A DNA stretch of 64,000 bases, from the NCBI RefSeq assembly GCF_037975245.1, contig NC_092576.1, positions 30,234,611 through 30,298,610 of the forward strand, in the 5' to 3' direction. The position numbers were made by a program, and so were the translations under genes. This DNA is from Apostichopus japonicus. Its lineage: Eukaryota > Echinodermata > Holothuroidea > Aspidochirotida > Stichopodidae. Under the pieces are notes generated by a model, which worked only from the letters and a program-made list of their open reading frames with translations, was not told the origin of the DNA and searched no databases. Position 1 is the stretch's first letter; the number at the start of each line of letters is the position of its first letter. Of the stretch, positions 10,534-22,402 are shown one piece after another.

Positions 10534-13213
10534 CAGAGCCTTATATACAGAGTTGCGACAACTGAAATTTGGGCGCCATTTTGGGGCCAATGGGCAACAT
10601 ACAGTATGTGTGGGAATGGGCGTTCAGGTGGATAGGGGAATTTTTCGATGGCATTGTAGAAGTGGGAGCGGGATTCTGGGTTCTATTTTTGGCCTGCTCA
10701 TGTTGTGGTGCTTTTATGCGCCGAGGCTGCGTAAGTAGGGCGTCGAGTGTCGAACGGGAGGGCGGGAGGGGGGTTTGGCTGCGCTCAAGTTCAAGGGGAT
10801 GAGGTTGGCACATTTGGAAGTCCAAATTCAACAGTTGATATTCTGGTACGGTAAAATCGTGTTATGACTGGTAATATATCATATTGTAACACATATTGCA
10901 CAGTTGCGGAATAATGTACATTCTTCCATTGTTGCCATGGTAACCAAACAAAGCCTGTGATTGGTCAAAATTGGGATTAACTGTAACTTGAGCTAGCAAT
11001 GGCTGATGAAGTTGATATTTGGACATGTGACTGGTACTGACATGGTGCACAGAATCATGAAGCTACGTGTTTGAAAATTGGTTGCTATGGTAACTAAATG
11101 GACCAATCACATTTTGTCTGTGTTCCAGTCCCACAAAATTTCGAGCGCAGGGTTAAAGGTGACATGTGGGGCAGGTGAGGGGGATTGTTTCGGGGTATCA
11201 CAATTTTATTCAGTGATAGGCCCCGCAACTGAAATATATATACCAGGAAACTAACCTGTAGTTCTAGTGTGGAGGGGGGGGGGATTTTTAGTTGCACATT
11301 ACCCAAAATAGGTATGAATACTGTACATTTAGATTGGAACACTCCCAGAACAGTATGACATTTAGGCAGGCATGGGGGGGGGGGTTGCCTCTACCCACCA
11401 GCCAGGTCGGTCAGAATAAATTCTCAGTGACAGACGTCATAGAAGATGAAATTTGCTGCAGTTACTCTTCTGACCTTGGTTTTGAAAAAGAGGGGTGGGG
11501 TGGGCAGTTGTAAGTGTTATACCGTGGCAGTTGGAAGAAGGTTCATAAGGCTTCATCACAGAAGCCTAGGGTGAATATTTCTCACTCAGCCACTGTCACA
11601 ATGTGGCTATGACCTATTTTTATTTCAAATGTATGAAATACGAATAGTAAATTGCAGCTGACAGGACTTAACCACCATAATATGACCCAAACTGGATGCT
11701 GTAAGGAATTTACACTAATCTGGAACTCACATAGCAAACATATGGTGTATGTGAGTAGGCTATTTCAGCGTTATGAAAACTAAGCTGCTGCTAGAATTTG
11801 AAAAGATCTACTTCAGATTATTTTTGTATGAGAGTCAGGCTTTTATGTACGAATTTTATGTCTAATAACTTGAAAAAGCTGCATCTATGTATACTATAGG
11901 GTCCAAAAGGCAGAAATTCTTCAAAATACCAATTGTGCCTCTATTTACTAGGCATGGGCTTCTATTGTTAATGGATAAGGTAATCGTGACCAGACAACAC
12001 CCCCCGGACAACCCCCCCCAACAGAAGCATAAATATGTTGTCAGAAGTCGAAAATTAGAGTCGTTTGGGGGGGCATTACGGGGGGGGGTTGCCCGCCAAC
12101 CACGGTAAAATGCTAGGCCTATGCTCAGTCAAATTGAATTTCCTGGGTTATATCCTCTTTTGCTTCGAACTGCCCGGTTGTAACAATATTAATTAGGATC
12201 TGTATACCGTACTTATGTATGACATGGACAAACATGATTCCTGAGCCTAATTAGGCCTATGGTTTTCAGTTGACTCTGTTAGTTTTACCTGCTATCCTCC
12301 AACAGGACACAATGTTGTAGGAAATATTTTTACCTAGCCTACAGTGATATTTTAGTAACCTAATTTTTCAATATTATTTCATAGAAGATAGTGGAGTTCT
12401 GGACCAGTTCAATTGAAATCATCAAGTGCAAAGCAGAATGATTAATCATTTGAATGGTCTGCCAGATCGCCACCCAAATGTTCATAAATAATAATCCAAA
12501 CAAGCTCATGACTCAATGGAGCCAAGCAGTTTTTCATTAGGGGGCTAGGCTAGCCCTTGGTGCTTTGTATTGCACACTGTGCTTCGTAGATCCCCGATTT
12601 GTCTTGCCACGCTGGAGCCTTCAATTTAAGGAATATACTCAGTAAACTTTGCAGAGATATTTGTATGCGCCTTATAACAGATATCATCGCAACTTTCTTG
12701 ATCAGAACTTGTTAAATATAGACCATTTTCATGCCTGAAATTTATGCTCTGTTTTCTGTGTTGTTAACAATGTGTGTATGTACACTGCACAGTGCACCAT
12801 ACATAGCTGTAAGGATTGTGTGGTGTAACCCACAGTCCTGATTATGGACTAGGCTAGGCCTAGTGTTACGCATCTTAGTTCATTGTACTAGGCCTAGGTG
12901 AAGTACTCACATCGCAAAGTTTGTGATTGGAGTTCGCCTTCCAGTGAAGCCTGTTTACTTTCGCCTCCCATGTTTTCCTCCGATCTGGGTTTGTTGGGAA
13001 TCTGAACAGCTTTGACCCATTTTCGGGACGATTCCAACAGCCTCACGCTGAACAGCCAGGCATTCTGTGATGGCAGCGCAGATGTTGACTGCTCGAACGT
13101 ATGTTGTTGTCGATCTTACGGCCAGAATTAGTTGGCCCCAAAATGGTGCCATGAGGTCACGTGATCGAAAATTCCCGGACCCGAGTTGTCGCAACTCTGT
13201 ATATAAGGCTCTG
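10534..13213. mobile_element. hAT-like non-autonomous DNA transposon
   Basis: The left end CAGAGCCTTATATACAGAGT at 10534 is repeated exactly, in inverse, at the right end (…ACTCTGTATATAAGGCTCTG, ending 13213). The matching terminal repeat is about 30 bp, and more inverted similarity follows (for example GCCATTTTGGGGCCAA on the left, TTGGCCCCAAAATGGTGCC on the right). The 8-bp sequence TGCTAGCC flanks both ends (10526-10533 and 13214-13221). Ends beginning CAGAG plus an 8-bp duplication are the hallmarks of the hAT superfamily. The 2.68-kb interior shows no transposase, only unrecognised AT-rich DNA, several poly-G runs (11275, 11376, 12066 and 12082) and TAGGCCTA-rich stretches, so it must have been moved in trans. 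Confidence 0.85.
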
Positions 13214-13270
13214 TGCTAGCCAAGCAGGAAGTCGCAAACAAAGAGTATCTAATAAGGTGATATCCCCACA

Positions 13271-13342
13271 TTAATTAAAAGGAATAGTGTTACAATTTTG
13301 GCATGTCCAGTCAGTGTCAGATTCTGACAAAAGATCAAATTT
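13271..13342 (-). pseudogene. LINE ORF1 PHD finger, distal part after the insertion
   Basis: On the minus strand this short piece reads FDLLSESDTDWTCQNCNTIPFN and then stops. It supplies the last Cys pair (CQNC) of the PHD-like finger begun at 15.0 kb. Its first 38 bases are an exact copy of 14889-14926, where the same FDLLSESDTDW is also readable. The finger was therefore contiguous before the BEL/Pao fragment entered. Confidence 0.7.
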
Positions 13343-14888
13343 GCCATTAGTATCTGCTTTGCCTACTGGAGCATCTGGACCTTTTCCCATGAGAAGTAAA
13401 TGATTAAGAGTCAGTGGCTCTTCATCATGTGGATTCGGAGAGATGTCTGTCAAGGGTCTAGAATTTAGGATACTTTCAACTTCGATCAGCACAGTATGCA
13501 GCACTTCATTCTTGACTGTCTGCTGTCTCAGAACCCCATACATAATTATTCTTACAGACCTGATAAGCCTCTCCCATACACCTCCAAAATGGCTGGCAGA
13601 TGGAGGGTTGAAGTGCCATTCACATCCTCGCCTATGGAGAGCTCCCTCTATAGCATCTTGGTTCATCTCAGCTAGTGCTTCTTTAAGTTCTCGCTCACCT
13701 GCTAGGAAGTTTGATCCATTATCGCTGAACATATTTTCAGCTTGACCTCTCCTGCCGACGAATCGTCGATATGCATTTATGGAGGAATCTGAATCTAGAG
13801 AATCAGCAACTTCTAAGTGAACAGTTGTAGTTACTAAACATGTGAAAATGCACCCATAACGTTTAACTGTAGACCTATCTTGTCTTACGTTAATGGGTCC
13901 AAAGTAATCTACTCCTGTGAAGGAAAATGGGGGCTTATCTGCAGTCACCCGTTCAGCAGGTAAAGGCGCCATTATTTGCTGTGCTGGCCTTGCATTGTAC
14001 ATCTTACAAGTGACACATCTTTTAAGAATTCGCTTGACTGAACATCTACCCTTCATTATCCAGTACTTCGCACGTATTGCATTAAGTGTCGCTGACCATC
14101 CACTGTGTCCTTCTGCTGAATGATGATGTTCTATCAGCAACCTTACCACATCTCCATGCTTGGGTGTTTAGCATCATCATGCATTTGGGCATTGTTTAAT
14201 CTACCTCGAACTCTTAGGTCTCCCAAAAGAACAGGACTAACACTTTTGAGTCGTACGTCTCGTTGCCAATTTTGAAAGGATCGCCTCTGTTCCCATGAAA
14301 GAATTATCCTCTCACTTTCCTTGATTTCAGAAACAAGCAGATAACCTGTTACATTAGCTTGACCTTTAACCTTATTTCTAGCAGACCTCGTGAATCGTAG
14401 GACCCAGCCCAGAACTCTTACCAACTTAGTCCATGATGAAAACTTGCCAATCAAGTTTGCTAGTAGACCGTCCTCATTTCTAGCAGTCTTCTTTATGACG
14501 TTCACATGTCGCACTGTGACTGAGCTCTTGATCTCAGGATCTTCTGAAATGTTGACGTCATGAAACCTCAACTTGGGCCAGCAAGTCTCTTCCTTCGTCC
14601 AAAAGTCTGGACCAGTCAACCATTTGCCAATGTGATGAGTATCTCTTGATCCTTCATTAGCAGGATTGTCTTTCGTTCCTACATGCCTCCACTGCTGAGG
14701 CCTAGACACGCTGCGGGTTTTTGCTCTCCTATTGGCCTCGAAGGTCATATACCGCTTATCCTCGTTACGCAAGTAGCCAAGGACAATCACGGAGTCGCTC
14801 CGGTACCTTGTCTCATCAAGGTTATAACTTACCTCACGGCGTATTGTACCATCTAGTGTTGCTGCAAGCACTGCAGACATCAGTTCAA
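13343..14888 (-). pseudogene. BEL/Pao retrotransposon fragment (RNase H to integrase)
   Basis: The minus strand encodes the 3' half of a BEL/Pao pol. First comes RNase H-type sequence (GLELMSAVLAATL, SDSVIVLGYL, NPANEGSRD), then the H2C2 integrase zinc finger (HHSAEGHSG, CVTCKMYN). The integrase core follows, with its acidic residues visible in FTGVDYFGP, FSDNGSNF and HFGGVWERLI. A frame break lies near 14150-14165. The upstream frame ends DDAKHPSMEMW while the next frame reads KHGDVVRLLIEHHH, as if a few codons were lost at that point. No LTRs, gag or protease are present, so this is only an internal piece of about 1.5 kb. It lies inside a LINE ORF1 and is bounded by 38-bp direct repeats, which is not how an integrase would insert it. 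Confidence 0.85.
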
Positions 14889-15155
14889 GTCCAGTCAGTG
14901 TCAGATTCTGACAAAAGATCAAATTTCAGTCGACTGAGTGTGGGACATTTCAAGTGCCACCAATAATAACATGTCGCAACAAATGGCATTTTGGTTCTTC
15001 CTGACAGGTCTTGTACATGACCCACATGGATCACGTATCGGGCCAGGATTAGCCTCAATATCTCCACTAAGGGCAAGTAAATAACAAAATTGTATTAATA
15101 GTAGTTTACTTCTGGTACGTCTAGAAATAACACTAGGCTTAACGTCTATGGCCAT
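14889..15155 (-). pseudogene. LINE ORF1 N-terminus with 2A peptide and PHD-type finger
   Basis: The frame from the ATG at 15155 runs through a hydrophobic stretch (LLLIQFCYLLALSGDIEANP) that ends in DIEANPGP at 15062-15040. This fits the 2A consensus D(V/I)ExNPGP, which makes the ribosome skip the last Gly-Pro bond. 2A sequences at the N-terminus of LINE ORF1 are established for sea urchin CR1-like elements. After 2A comes PCGSCTRPVRKNQNAICCD, the first half of a PHD-like finger. A frameshift near 14980 moves the rest (WWHLKCPTLSRLKFDLLSES) to another frame. The finger continues at 13342 on the far side of the BEL/Pao fragment. The product is broken, but the 2A motif is intact. Confidence 0.75.
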
Positions 15156-17817
15156 TAATAAGGTTAGTACGTACGTGTGTACTGCAATCAGTGCAAAACA
15201 TAACGTTAGGCATATTTAGGATGGGATACACGATGATATCGATGCTGGAAACACAGCATCCTTCAACAGTTAAGGCTGCAGAATACGTGAAAGTTGTGTA
15301 AGGATGCGTCTGATATGAGATGTCCTCATTGGCAAGAATTGGATACAAAAATATATAATATTTAAGTAGGAAGCGAAAAAATATAACGCAAAGAAATAAA
15401 ATCAAACGTCCAATTCCGGCGGCCATCTTTTTAGTATCTAACTTTGGAAAGTTGTAGAATATTTTTCTTCACCTTTTACGCTCAACATCAGAGGTGGCCA
15501 TAAATGATTTTTTTTTACATGTGATCAGTAGCATTTAGCGCAACATTATATTTTAGGGGGAATACATTTGAAAGATTTTCAGGCGAACAGCGAGCGAGGG
15601 GAAGTTGCGTTCCTTTATTTAGAGCGCGGGGAAAGAAGTGTTCCCTTATTTAGAGTGAAGATTCGTGAGCACTAATGCACTGAAATCTGTCTTGCGCGTT
15701 TGAACGCCACTTTGTTGCATATAACGCACGATGTACTAACGATATGGTTCATCTTGTTGTTACTTGTTACACATGGCAAAACAAGGAAATGTTCGAAAAT
15801 TGTGCATACCATGACGCGAATTTTAAGGGGAAAAATGAACTGTTGTGTAGTCTGTAGGCCTAGCTGATTATCCACAACAACATTTTTCAAGGATTTCTTG
15901 CATGTTTTTAACCAAATTTCTGCCTTTTTGTGCATGCTCACGTAGGCCTATGCTACAGACTTTTTGCATATAAAACATTAGGCCCTCTATTCTTAGTCAT
16001 TAACAATTACGTGACTGCGTAGGCCTACTCATGTGATGGCAAGTAGGGTCTAGCCTAATGCGTATCGATGGATGGGAGTAGTATCTGAAGGTGGGTATAA
16101 ATTAACACTAGGCTGCACAAGTAGGTATGGGCTAGGCTAGTTAGGGTACATACTATACTGGCTGCACACAGTGATACGTCTGTATTTTCACTCAGTATCG
16201 CTAGCAATGCGTAGCGATGAATGGCATACTGAAAGATATGTTAATGTCAGTAACATTTTCATTGATAAAATAACCACCCATGCCCCTAGCTGCGCGGAAA
16301 ATCATATCTAGGCCTAGCCCCCCCCCCTCCTAGGCCTAAATGGATTTTCGTAATTGTATGTAGCGAAAATATTTCATCAGAAAACCAATAAAACATCTTT
16401 AAAACTTTTCAAAGCTAAATCTTATCCTTTTTTTCGAAAAATCCCCCTTATCGAAAAAAAAAAAAGTTCGAAAAAATATTTTCTGATGAGTATATTGGAT
16501 AGTACATATCATTAAAAATACATTCATTTATGATTTCTGTGTCGGGCATGGAAAGCTATATATATGATTACAAATGTTCTAGCCTAACTAGCCTAGCCCT
16601 TGACTATTAGCCTAATGTTAAATTCGCACCCATTGTGTCACATGTTACGGTGCCCTATAGCCTTATAAAAAAAACATTTTTTTTTTTAAATTTCATGAAA
16701 ATCCACAAGCGCAATGCTGAGAAATCCGCTTGAAAAGTTCAGAAAATAACCAAACGAGTTACCAGGTTACGGTTGTGAATCAGGCATAACGTCAACGTTA
16801 CGTTAGGACTGTAGCCTACTATCACTAGTACTGAGTATGACATTTATCGTTAGGCATTGTTAACTTTAGGTTTCCCGCCTAAAAATTATAGGCCTACGCT
16901 TGATATTTTTCTAATCACTAATTCCAAGCATTTTTCCTGGCCCTAACGTTAAGTAAGTTCAACTGTTATAATGCATTCCTACATAGAAACAACAAACTCT
17001 GAGTGCGACCAGAGATGGTGGCGCACTTCGGGTACTTACAGTTAGATTTGTTTATCTCTAACCAATGATACTACCTCGCACAACCCTAAACTGGTCACCT
17101 AGTTAAGCATGGCGAATCACATTAGTCAGGCGTGTCCGACTAACCTATATCTAATCTACCAAAACAATAATTCGTCGGGAAATCATGACTAGCATGAACG
17201 GCAGTGATAAGCTAGTCCAGCGGGCTAGACTAACCAGCTTCACTAGTTTTAGGTTAGTCATGCTTCCGACTGACTAATTTAGGTTTTGTGTGCATAGGTC
17301 CATGTAAGATAAACATTGTTACAAGGTTTTCAGCGTCAGAAAAAAATCATCAAAGTATCAATACCCAGATCAGTAACACCACCCCCCCCCCATACAACGA
17401 CCCTGGATCCACCCTTTTTTTTCATATACCGCCACTCACACGTTCCCAGTATCCTCTTATATCATGCAAACCGATGCTCACACCCCACAGTCAAACATAA
17501 TATATACTGATTTCTTGTCCAGCCCTTTTAAAGTTAGCCGCCCCTTCCCCTCTCCCATTTTTATTGGCCAAGCAAGCTGCAATATTGTTGAATTAACACT
17601 TTAAAATGAGGGATTTGAACGTACGGTTCAGGTGGATTATTATATACATTTTTCTACAATGTCATGTAGTCAGAAAACTTGAAATACACTCAGTTAACCC
17701 ATTTTCCTCTGCTTTGCTTTAATGCTGTCATAAAGCCAACTTCAATTTGGCAGCAAAAGCATTAAGAAAACAAATTGGAACAAGAAATTGAAACAATTAC
17801 ATTGAAGCCCATCTCAC
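15156..17817. other. No gene seen; TAGGCCTA-rich non-coding DNA
   Basis: The minus-strand frame 15139-15426 (starting MAAGIGRLILFLCVIFF) is hydrophobic and lies just upstream of the 2A ORF1; it may be LINE 5' UTR. The remainder has many TAGGCCTA/CTAGGCCTAG words, A- and T-runs (16450, 16675) and a C-run at 17380. No coding features were recognised. Confidence 0.4.
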
Positions 17818-18112
17818 ACTACACGAACCGACACATAGCATACTTGCTGTGCTGTCAAGATACATTGGCCAACAATTGGCCAATAAGAAGGAAGTGATGA
17901 TCCAACACGACTGTCCCCGATCCGATAAGATTTGCACTGAATATCACTGATACGATGCAACTCGATGACCACCGATCCAATAGAGAGCTTTAAACATGTA
18001 GAAAACTCAACATTACCAACATTCCTATCGGCTCGAGTGGTATCGGTGACATTCTTGCACAATTGAGGAGAATCGTGTTGAGTGAAAAATTTTGTCGGGT
18101 CGTGTAGCTATG
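17818..18112. repeat. Small inverted-end repeat, MITE-like
   Basis: CTACACGAACCGAC near 17819-17832 is mirrored by GTCGGGTCGTGTAG near 18093-18106, with one mismatch. The ~290-bp interior has no coding capacity. It is probably a MITE; no target duplication was confirmed. Confidence 0.4.
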
Positions 18113-18734
18113 TCATCAAAGTAGCCTTAGCCCAGAAAAAATATTTAAAAATTAAATTCTGTGAAGGCTGTTTTATGTGGCAATTTTTAATGAATGTAGA
18201 TACGTACACGTTTGAAATAAGACAGGAGGAACCCACAAATTTTAAAGAGCTATGAAGTAATAGTACTTTCCTGAAAACCACACCCTAAGATCTTGTTGGG
18301 TTAACAAGATATGAAGGTTTCAATTTTGAAAAATTGAACACTTCAGGCAAGTCTATGATGTCACTGCACCACTAGTAGTTGCAATTTGAATGTATTTCTT
18401 TGTCTTTTAGTTCAACAGTTTATTTTAATGGCATCGAATGAATTTTGATTTGTTGAAATCTAAATATACAAATAAAAGTAACAAGTTTTAAAAGTTGCAC
18501 TACAAATATTTGGATATTATTTGAAAAATATGTTAGACACATTATCAAGAAAATGCCTGTGGGATAAATTTGGGGTTTACATATCGTTTAGGAACCTGCA
18601 TTAAATTTAGTAGGCTCTTTAAATCCAGTGGGATCAACGAGAGTATGCAGCAAACCAAGTATTGGGATTTTATCAACATCAGCTTGATCCAGCTCACTTA
18701 AATGCCCATGTTAAGTAATAACTAAAGTTTAAAT

Positions 18735-19360
18735 GTAACTTACACATATGGACTTTTAAATTCCATGAACATATACTGTACATATGAAATCTCATAGAAT
18801 GATGTCATTAAAAAAAGTAAACTTTTGTTGGAAATATTGTACTTTTGAGGTAAGCTTCCTCCCATCCTTGTCCATAAAACTTTCTGGGTTATTTCCATGG
18901 TTTTTCTGAAGGTTAAGACAACAGTGAATCCTAATATAAAGTGCCACTCACTGCACATGGAAAGTCTGAAATGTCTTCCATTACTATGTTACCATGTCAA
19001 ATAATAGTTATAGTATACATGAGTTACACATACAGTATGGACCTTTTGAAATCCATGAATGTATACTGTATATGAAATGTCATAGAAATATGTTCAACAT
19101 AAAAAAAATCAACTTTGTTTCAAACTAAGTTAGAAAAACCTTGTTTTGTCTGATAGAAATGAAAAGCTATCAAGCGAACAATTTCTTTTGGAAAGAAAGT
19201 ACTTTCTTCCCATCTATGTTCATAAAAACTTTCTGGATTAGTTCCGTGGTTTTCCCTTGTTGCTCACAATACTGAAGGTTAAGGCAATAGTGAATCCCAA
19301 AATAAAATGCGACTTCACAGGGAAAGTCAGAAATGTCTTATATTACTACGTTACCATCTA
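18735..19360. repeat. Diverged tandem duplication, two units of about 300 bp
   Basis: Two passages run in the same order and orientation. Unit one (about 18735-19003) and unit two (about 19020-19360) both contain 'ttacacata-ggac-ttt-aaatccatgaa-atatactgta', then 'cataaaactttctgg', then 'ctgaaggttaag-caa-agtgaatcc', and end with 'agaaatgtct…attacta-gttaccat'. No protein is encoded. Confidence 0.55.
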
Positions 19361-19547
19361 TTATTATGCAAGTGTTAACAGGATCCACTATACCACCTAC
19401 AACAGCGATCCCGGATTTCTTTCTCCAAAGCTGCAACCTAAATGGTAAAACAAGAAAAAGATTGGAACACCCAGAGTCTTTAATTTATGTTAATCTAGCC
19501 TGATAGATATGTGGAGTTCTGGCCAACAATTTATCCTGGACACTACC

Positions 19548-19556
19548 AGGGGCCTA
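19548..19556. repeat. Target-site duplication, left copy (AGGGGCCTA)
   Basis: This nine-base sequence is identical to the one at 43256-43264 and abuts the left inverted terminus of the giant element. Because GGCC is palindromic, the exact boundary could shift by a base or two. Confidence 0.65.
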
Positions 19557-19710
19557 ATCGGGCTGAAGTTGGCGAACAATAACAGCGACCAATAGCAGCG
19601 AACGTTAAGCATTACCAGCGACCATTACCAGCGAACAATAAGAGAGAGCGCAAATTGAAAATGATACTACGGAGAAGTTTAATGGCCATTCCAATGTAAC
19701 ATAAGGGAAA
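19557..19710 (+). repeat. Left terminal inverted repeat of the giant element
   Basis: It is rich in GCGAACAATAA and GCGACCAATA words, several copies in about 90 bp, which could be clustered transposase-binding sites. The same words appear in inverse at 43110-43255, including the block ATGATACTACGGAG. Confidence 0.7.
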
Positions 19711-20087
19711 ACTTTTTTCTAAAAACAAAACAAGTGGCGTAGGAAGGTACTTTTGAGTAGGGGGGGGGGGGCTGAAGACTGATGGCCGGCCTAGGAAGGG
19801 GTCTAAGGGGACTCCCCTTAGGGGAGGGGGACATCCCCTCCCCTTTGGAATTTGTTGGAATTTCCAGGTGGCCTCATATGCAATTTGGTGCAATGTAGCA
19901 CACTTCAATCCACCCACTCCATTTTGTTTATAATTTTTACCTGGCCTTCGATGCAATTTGGTGCTCCAAATGAGATTTTTTTTCTCATTTCTGAATGAAA
20001 AAGGGGTTTTCTGCCTTGCGAAGCGGGGGGGGGGGGCGGAATGATACTTCCGCCCCTCCATGTTTTTCAAAGTTTAGCAGTCTCATG
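19711..20087. other. G-rich interspersed repeat, no gene
   Basis: This stretch contains two poly-G runs (near 19760 and 20025) and a CCCCTTAGGGG palindrome. It interrupts the similarity between the left and right arms, so it is probably a later insertion into the left arm. Confidence 0.4.
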
Positions 20088-22046
20088 TACCGTGTATATA
20101 TGGGTTATCAACACGATTTTTGGCTAACAAATCAAATCTGTAACTCAGTATCATTAGGGTCCCAAAAGTAGCTGACGTCACCCTCTATCACCCCATACCA
20201 ACAAACCTCGGGGGACAGTATCGATTAGGGTGTTATTAACACCCAAACTCGACGTAAAGTCTCATTTACAGTTTAATACGGTTTTTCAACACGATTTTTG
20301 GCTAACAAATCAAATCTGTAACTCAGTATCATTGAGGAGCAAAAACGTAGCTGACGTCACCAGCTATCACCCCATACCAACAAACCTCGGGGGACGGTAT
20401 CATTTAAGGTGTTATTAACACCCAAACTCGACGTAAAGTCTCATTTACAGTTTAAATACGGTTTTTCAACACGATTTTTGGCTAACAAATCAAATCTGTA
20501 ACTCAGTATCATTGGGGAGCAAAAACGTAGCTGACGTCACCAGCTATCACCCCATACCAACAAACCTCGGGGGACGGTATCATTTAAGGTGTTATTAACA
20601 CCCAAACTCGACGTAAAGTCTCATTTACAGTTTAAATACGGTTTTTCAACACGATTTTTGGCTAACAAATCAAATCTGTAACTCAGTATCATTGGGGAGC
20701 AAAAACGTAGCTGAGGTCACCAGCCATCACCCCATATCAACAAACCTCGGGGGACGGTATCATTTAGGGTGTTATTAACACCCAAACTCGACGCAGTCTC
20801 ATTTACAGTTTATATACGGTTTTTCAACACGATTTTTGGCTAACAAATCAAATCTGTAACTCAGTATCATTGGGTCCCCACAGTAGCTGACGTCACCAGC
20901 TATCACCCCATACCAACAAACCTCGGGGGACGGTATCGATTAGGGTGTTATTAACACCCAAACTCGACGTAAAGTCTCATTTACAGTTTATATACGGTTT
21001 TTCAACACGATTTTTGGCTAACAAATCAAATCTGTAACTCAGTATCATTGGGGAGCAAAAACGTAGCTGACGTCACCAGCTATCACCCCATACCAACAAA
21101 CCTCAGGGGACGGTATCATTTAAGGTGTTATTAACACCCAAACTCGACGTAAAGTCTCATTTACAGTTTAAATACGGTTTTTCAACACGATTTTTGGCTA
21201 ACAAATCAAATCTGTAACTCAGTACCATTAGGGAGCAAAAACGTAGCTGAGGTCACCAGCCATCACCCCATATCAACAAACCTCGGGGGACGGTATCATT
21301 TAGGGTGTTATTAACACCCAAACTCGACGCAGTCTCATTTACAGTTTAACGGTTTTTCAACACGATTTTTGGCTAACAAATCAAATCTGTAACTCAGTAT
21401 CATTGGGGAGCAAAAACGTAGCTGACCTCACCATCTATCACCCCATACCAACAAACCTCGGGGGACGGTATCATTTAGGTTGTTATTAACACCCAAACTC
21501 GACGCAAAGTCTCATCTACAAGTTTATATACGGTTTTTCAACACGATTTTTGGCTAACAAATCAAATCTGTAACTCAGTATCATTGGGTCCCCACAGTAG
21601 CTGACGTCACCAGCTATCACCCCATACCAACAAACCTCGGGGGACGGTATCGATTAGGGTGTTATTAACACCCAAACTCGACGTAAAGTCTCATTTACAG
21701 TTTATATACGGTTTTTCAACACGATTTTTGGCTAACAAATCAAATCTGTAACTCAGTATCATAGGGGGCGAAAACGTAGCTGACGTCACTCCCTATCACT
21801 CCATGCCAACAAACCTCGGGGGACGATATCATTTAGGGTGTTATTAACGCTCATATTCTACGAAAAGTCTCATCCGCCGTTTATATACGGTTTTTCAACA
21901 CGTATTTTGGCTAACAAATCAAATCTGTAACTCACTATCATTGGGGTCCCAAAAGTAGCTGACGTCACCAGCTATCACCCCATACCAACAAACCTCGGGG
22001 ACGTATCATTTCTGGCTAACAAATCAAATCTAAACTCAGTATCATT
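20088..22046 (+). repeat. Subterminal satellite array, left (about 11 units of ~180 bp)
   Basis: Units recur every 177-181 bp. The word CACGATTTTTGGCTAACAAA begins near 20112, 20291, 20471, 20651, 20828, 21007, 21187, 21360, 21541 and 21720. A variant follows near 21899, and a broken unit ends near 22046. Each unit also carries CAAACCTCGGGGGACGGTAT and GTTATTAACACCCAAACTCG. Two sequence types alternate, one with TCCCCACAGTAGCTGAC and one with GAGCAAAAACGTAGCTGA. Eight of eleven units contain the palindrome TGACGTCA. The array is the inverse of the one at 41270-42672. Confidence 0.95.
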
Positions 22047-22402
22047 TAACGAATATAAAATATTATGATTATGATAGTGATAGATAGATCGATCGATCGA
22101 TCTTTGTTACCTCGTCAAATTAGGTTCATGTTGTCTACCGGGATGCCATTGGCTCCATTTCAATCTCGTTGTATGCCATATGCTTTTATTCGCAAAGCTC
22201 TTCTGCGTAAACTCGTCATGTTAGGTTCATGTTGTCTATGGGATGTCAGTGACTTCATGACAATCTCGTTGTATGCCAAAATGACTTCATGACAATCTTT
22301 ACCGCTATTCCATCAATGATAATTAATAAACAATATTGGCCCTTTCACAATATCCTGAATTTTGTTTGAACGTATCCGTATGTATGGCTCTGAATACGCC
22401 TT

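Noticed and set aside
20088-22046. CRISPR-like regular array
   Set aside because: The whole ~180-bp unit repeats; there are no short repeats separated by unique spacers, and the genome is eukaryotic. It is a satellite.
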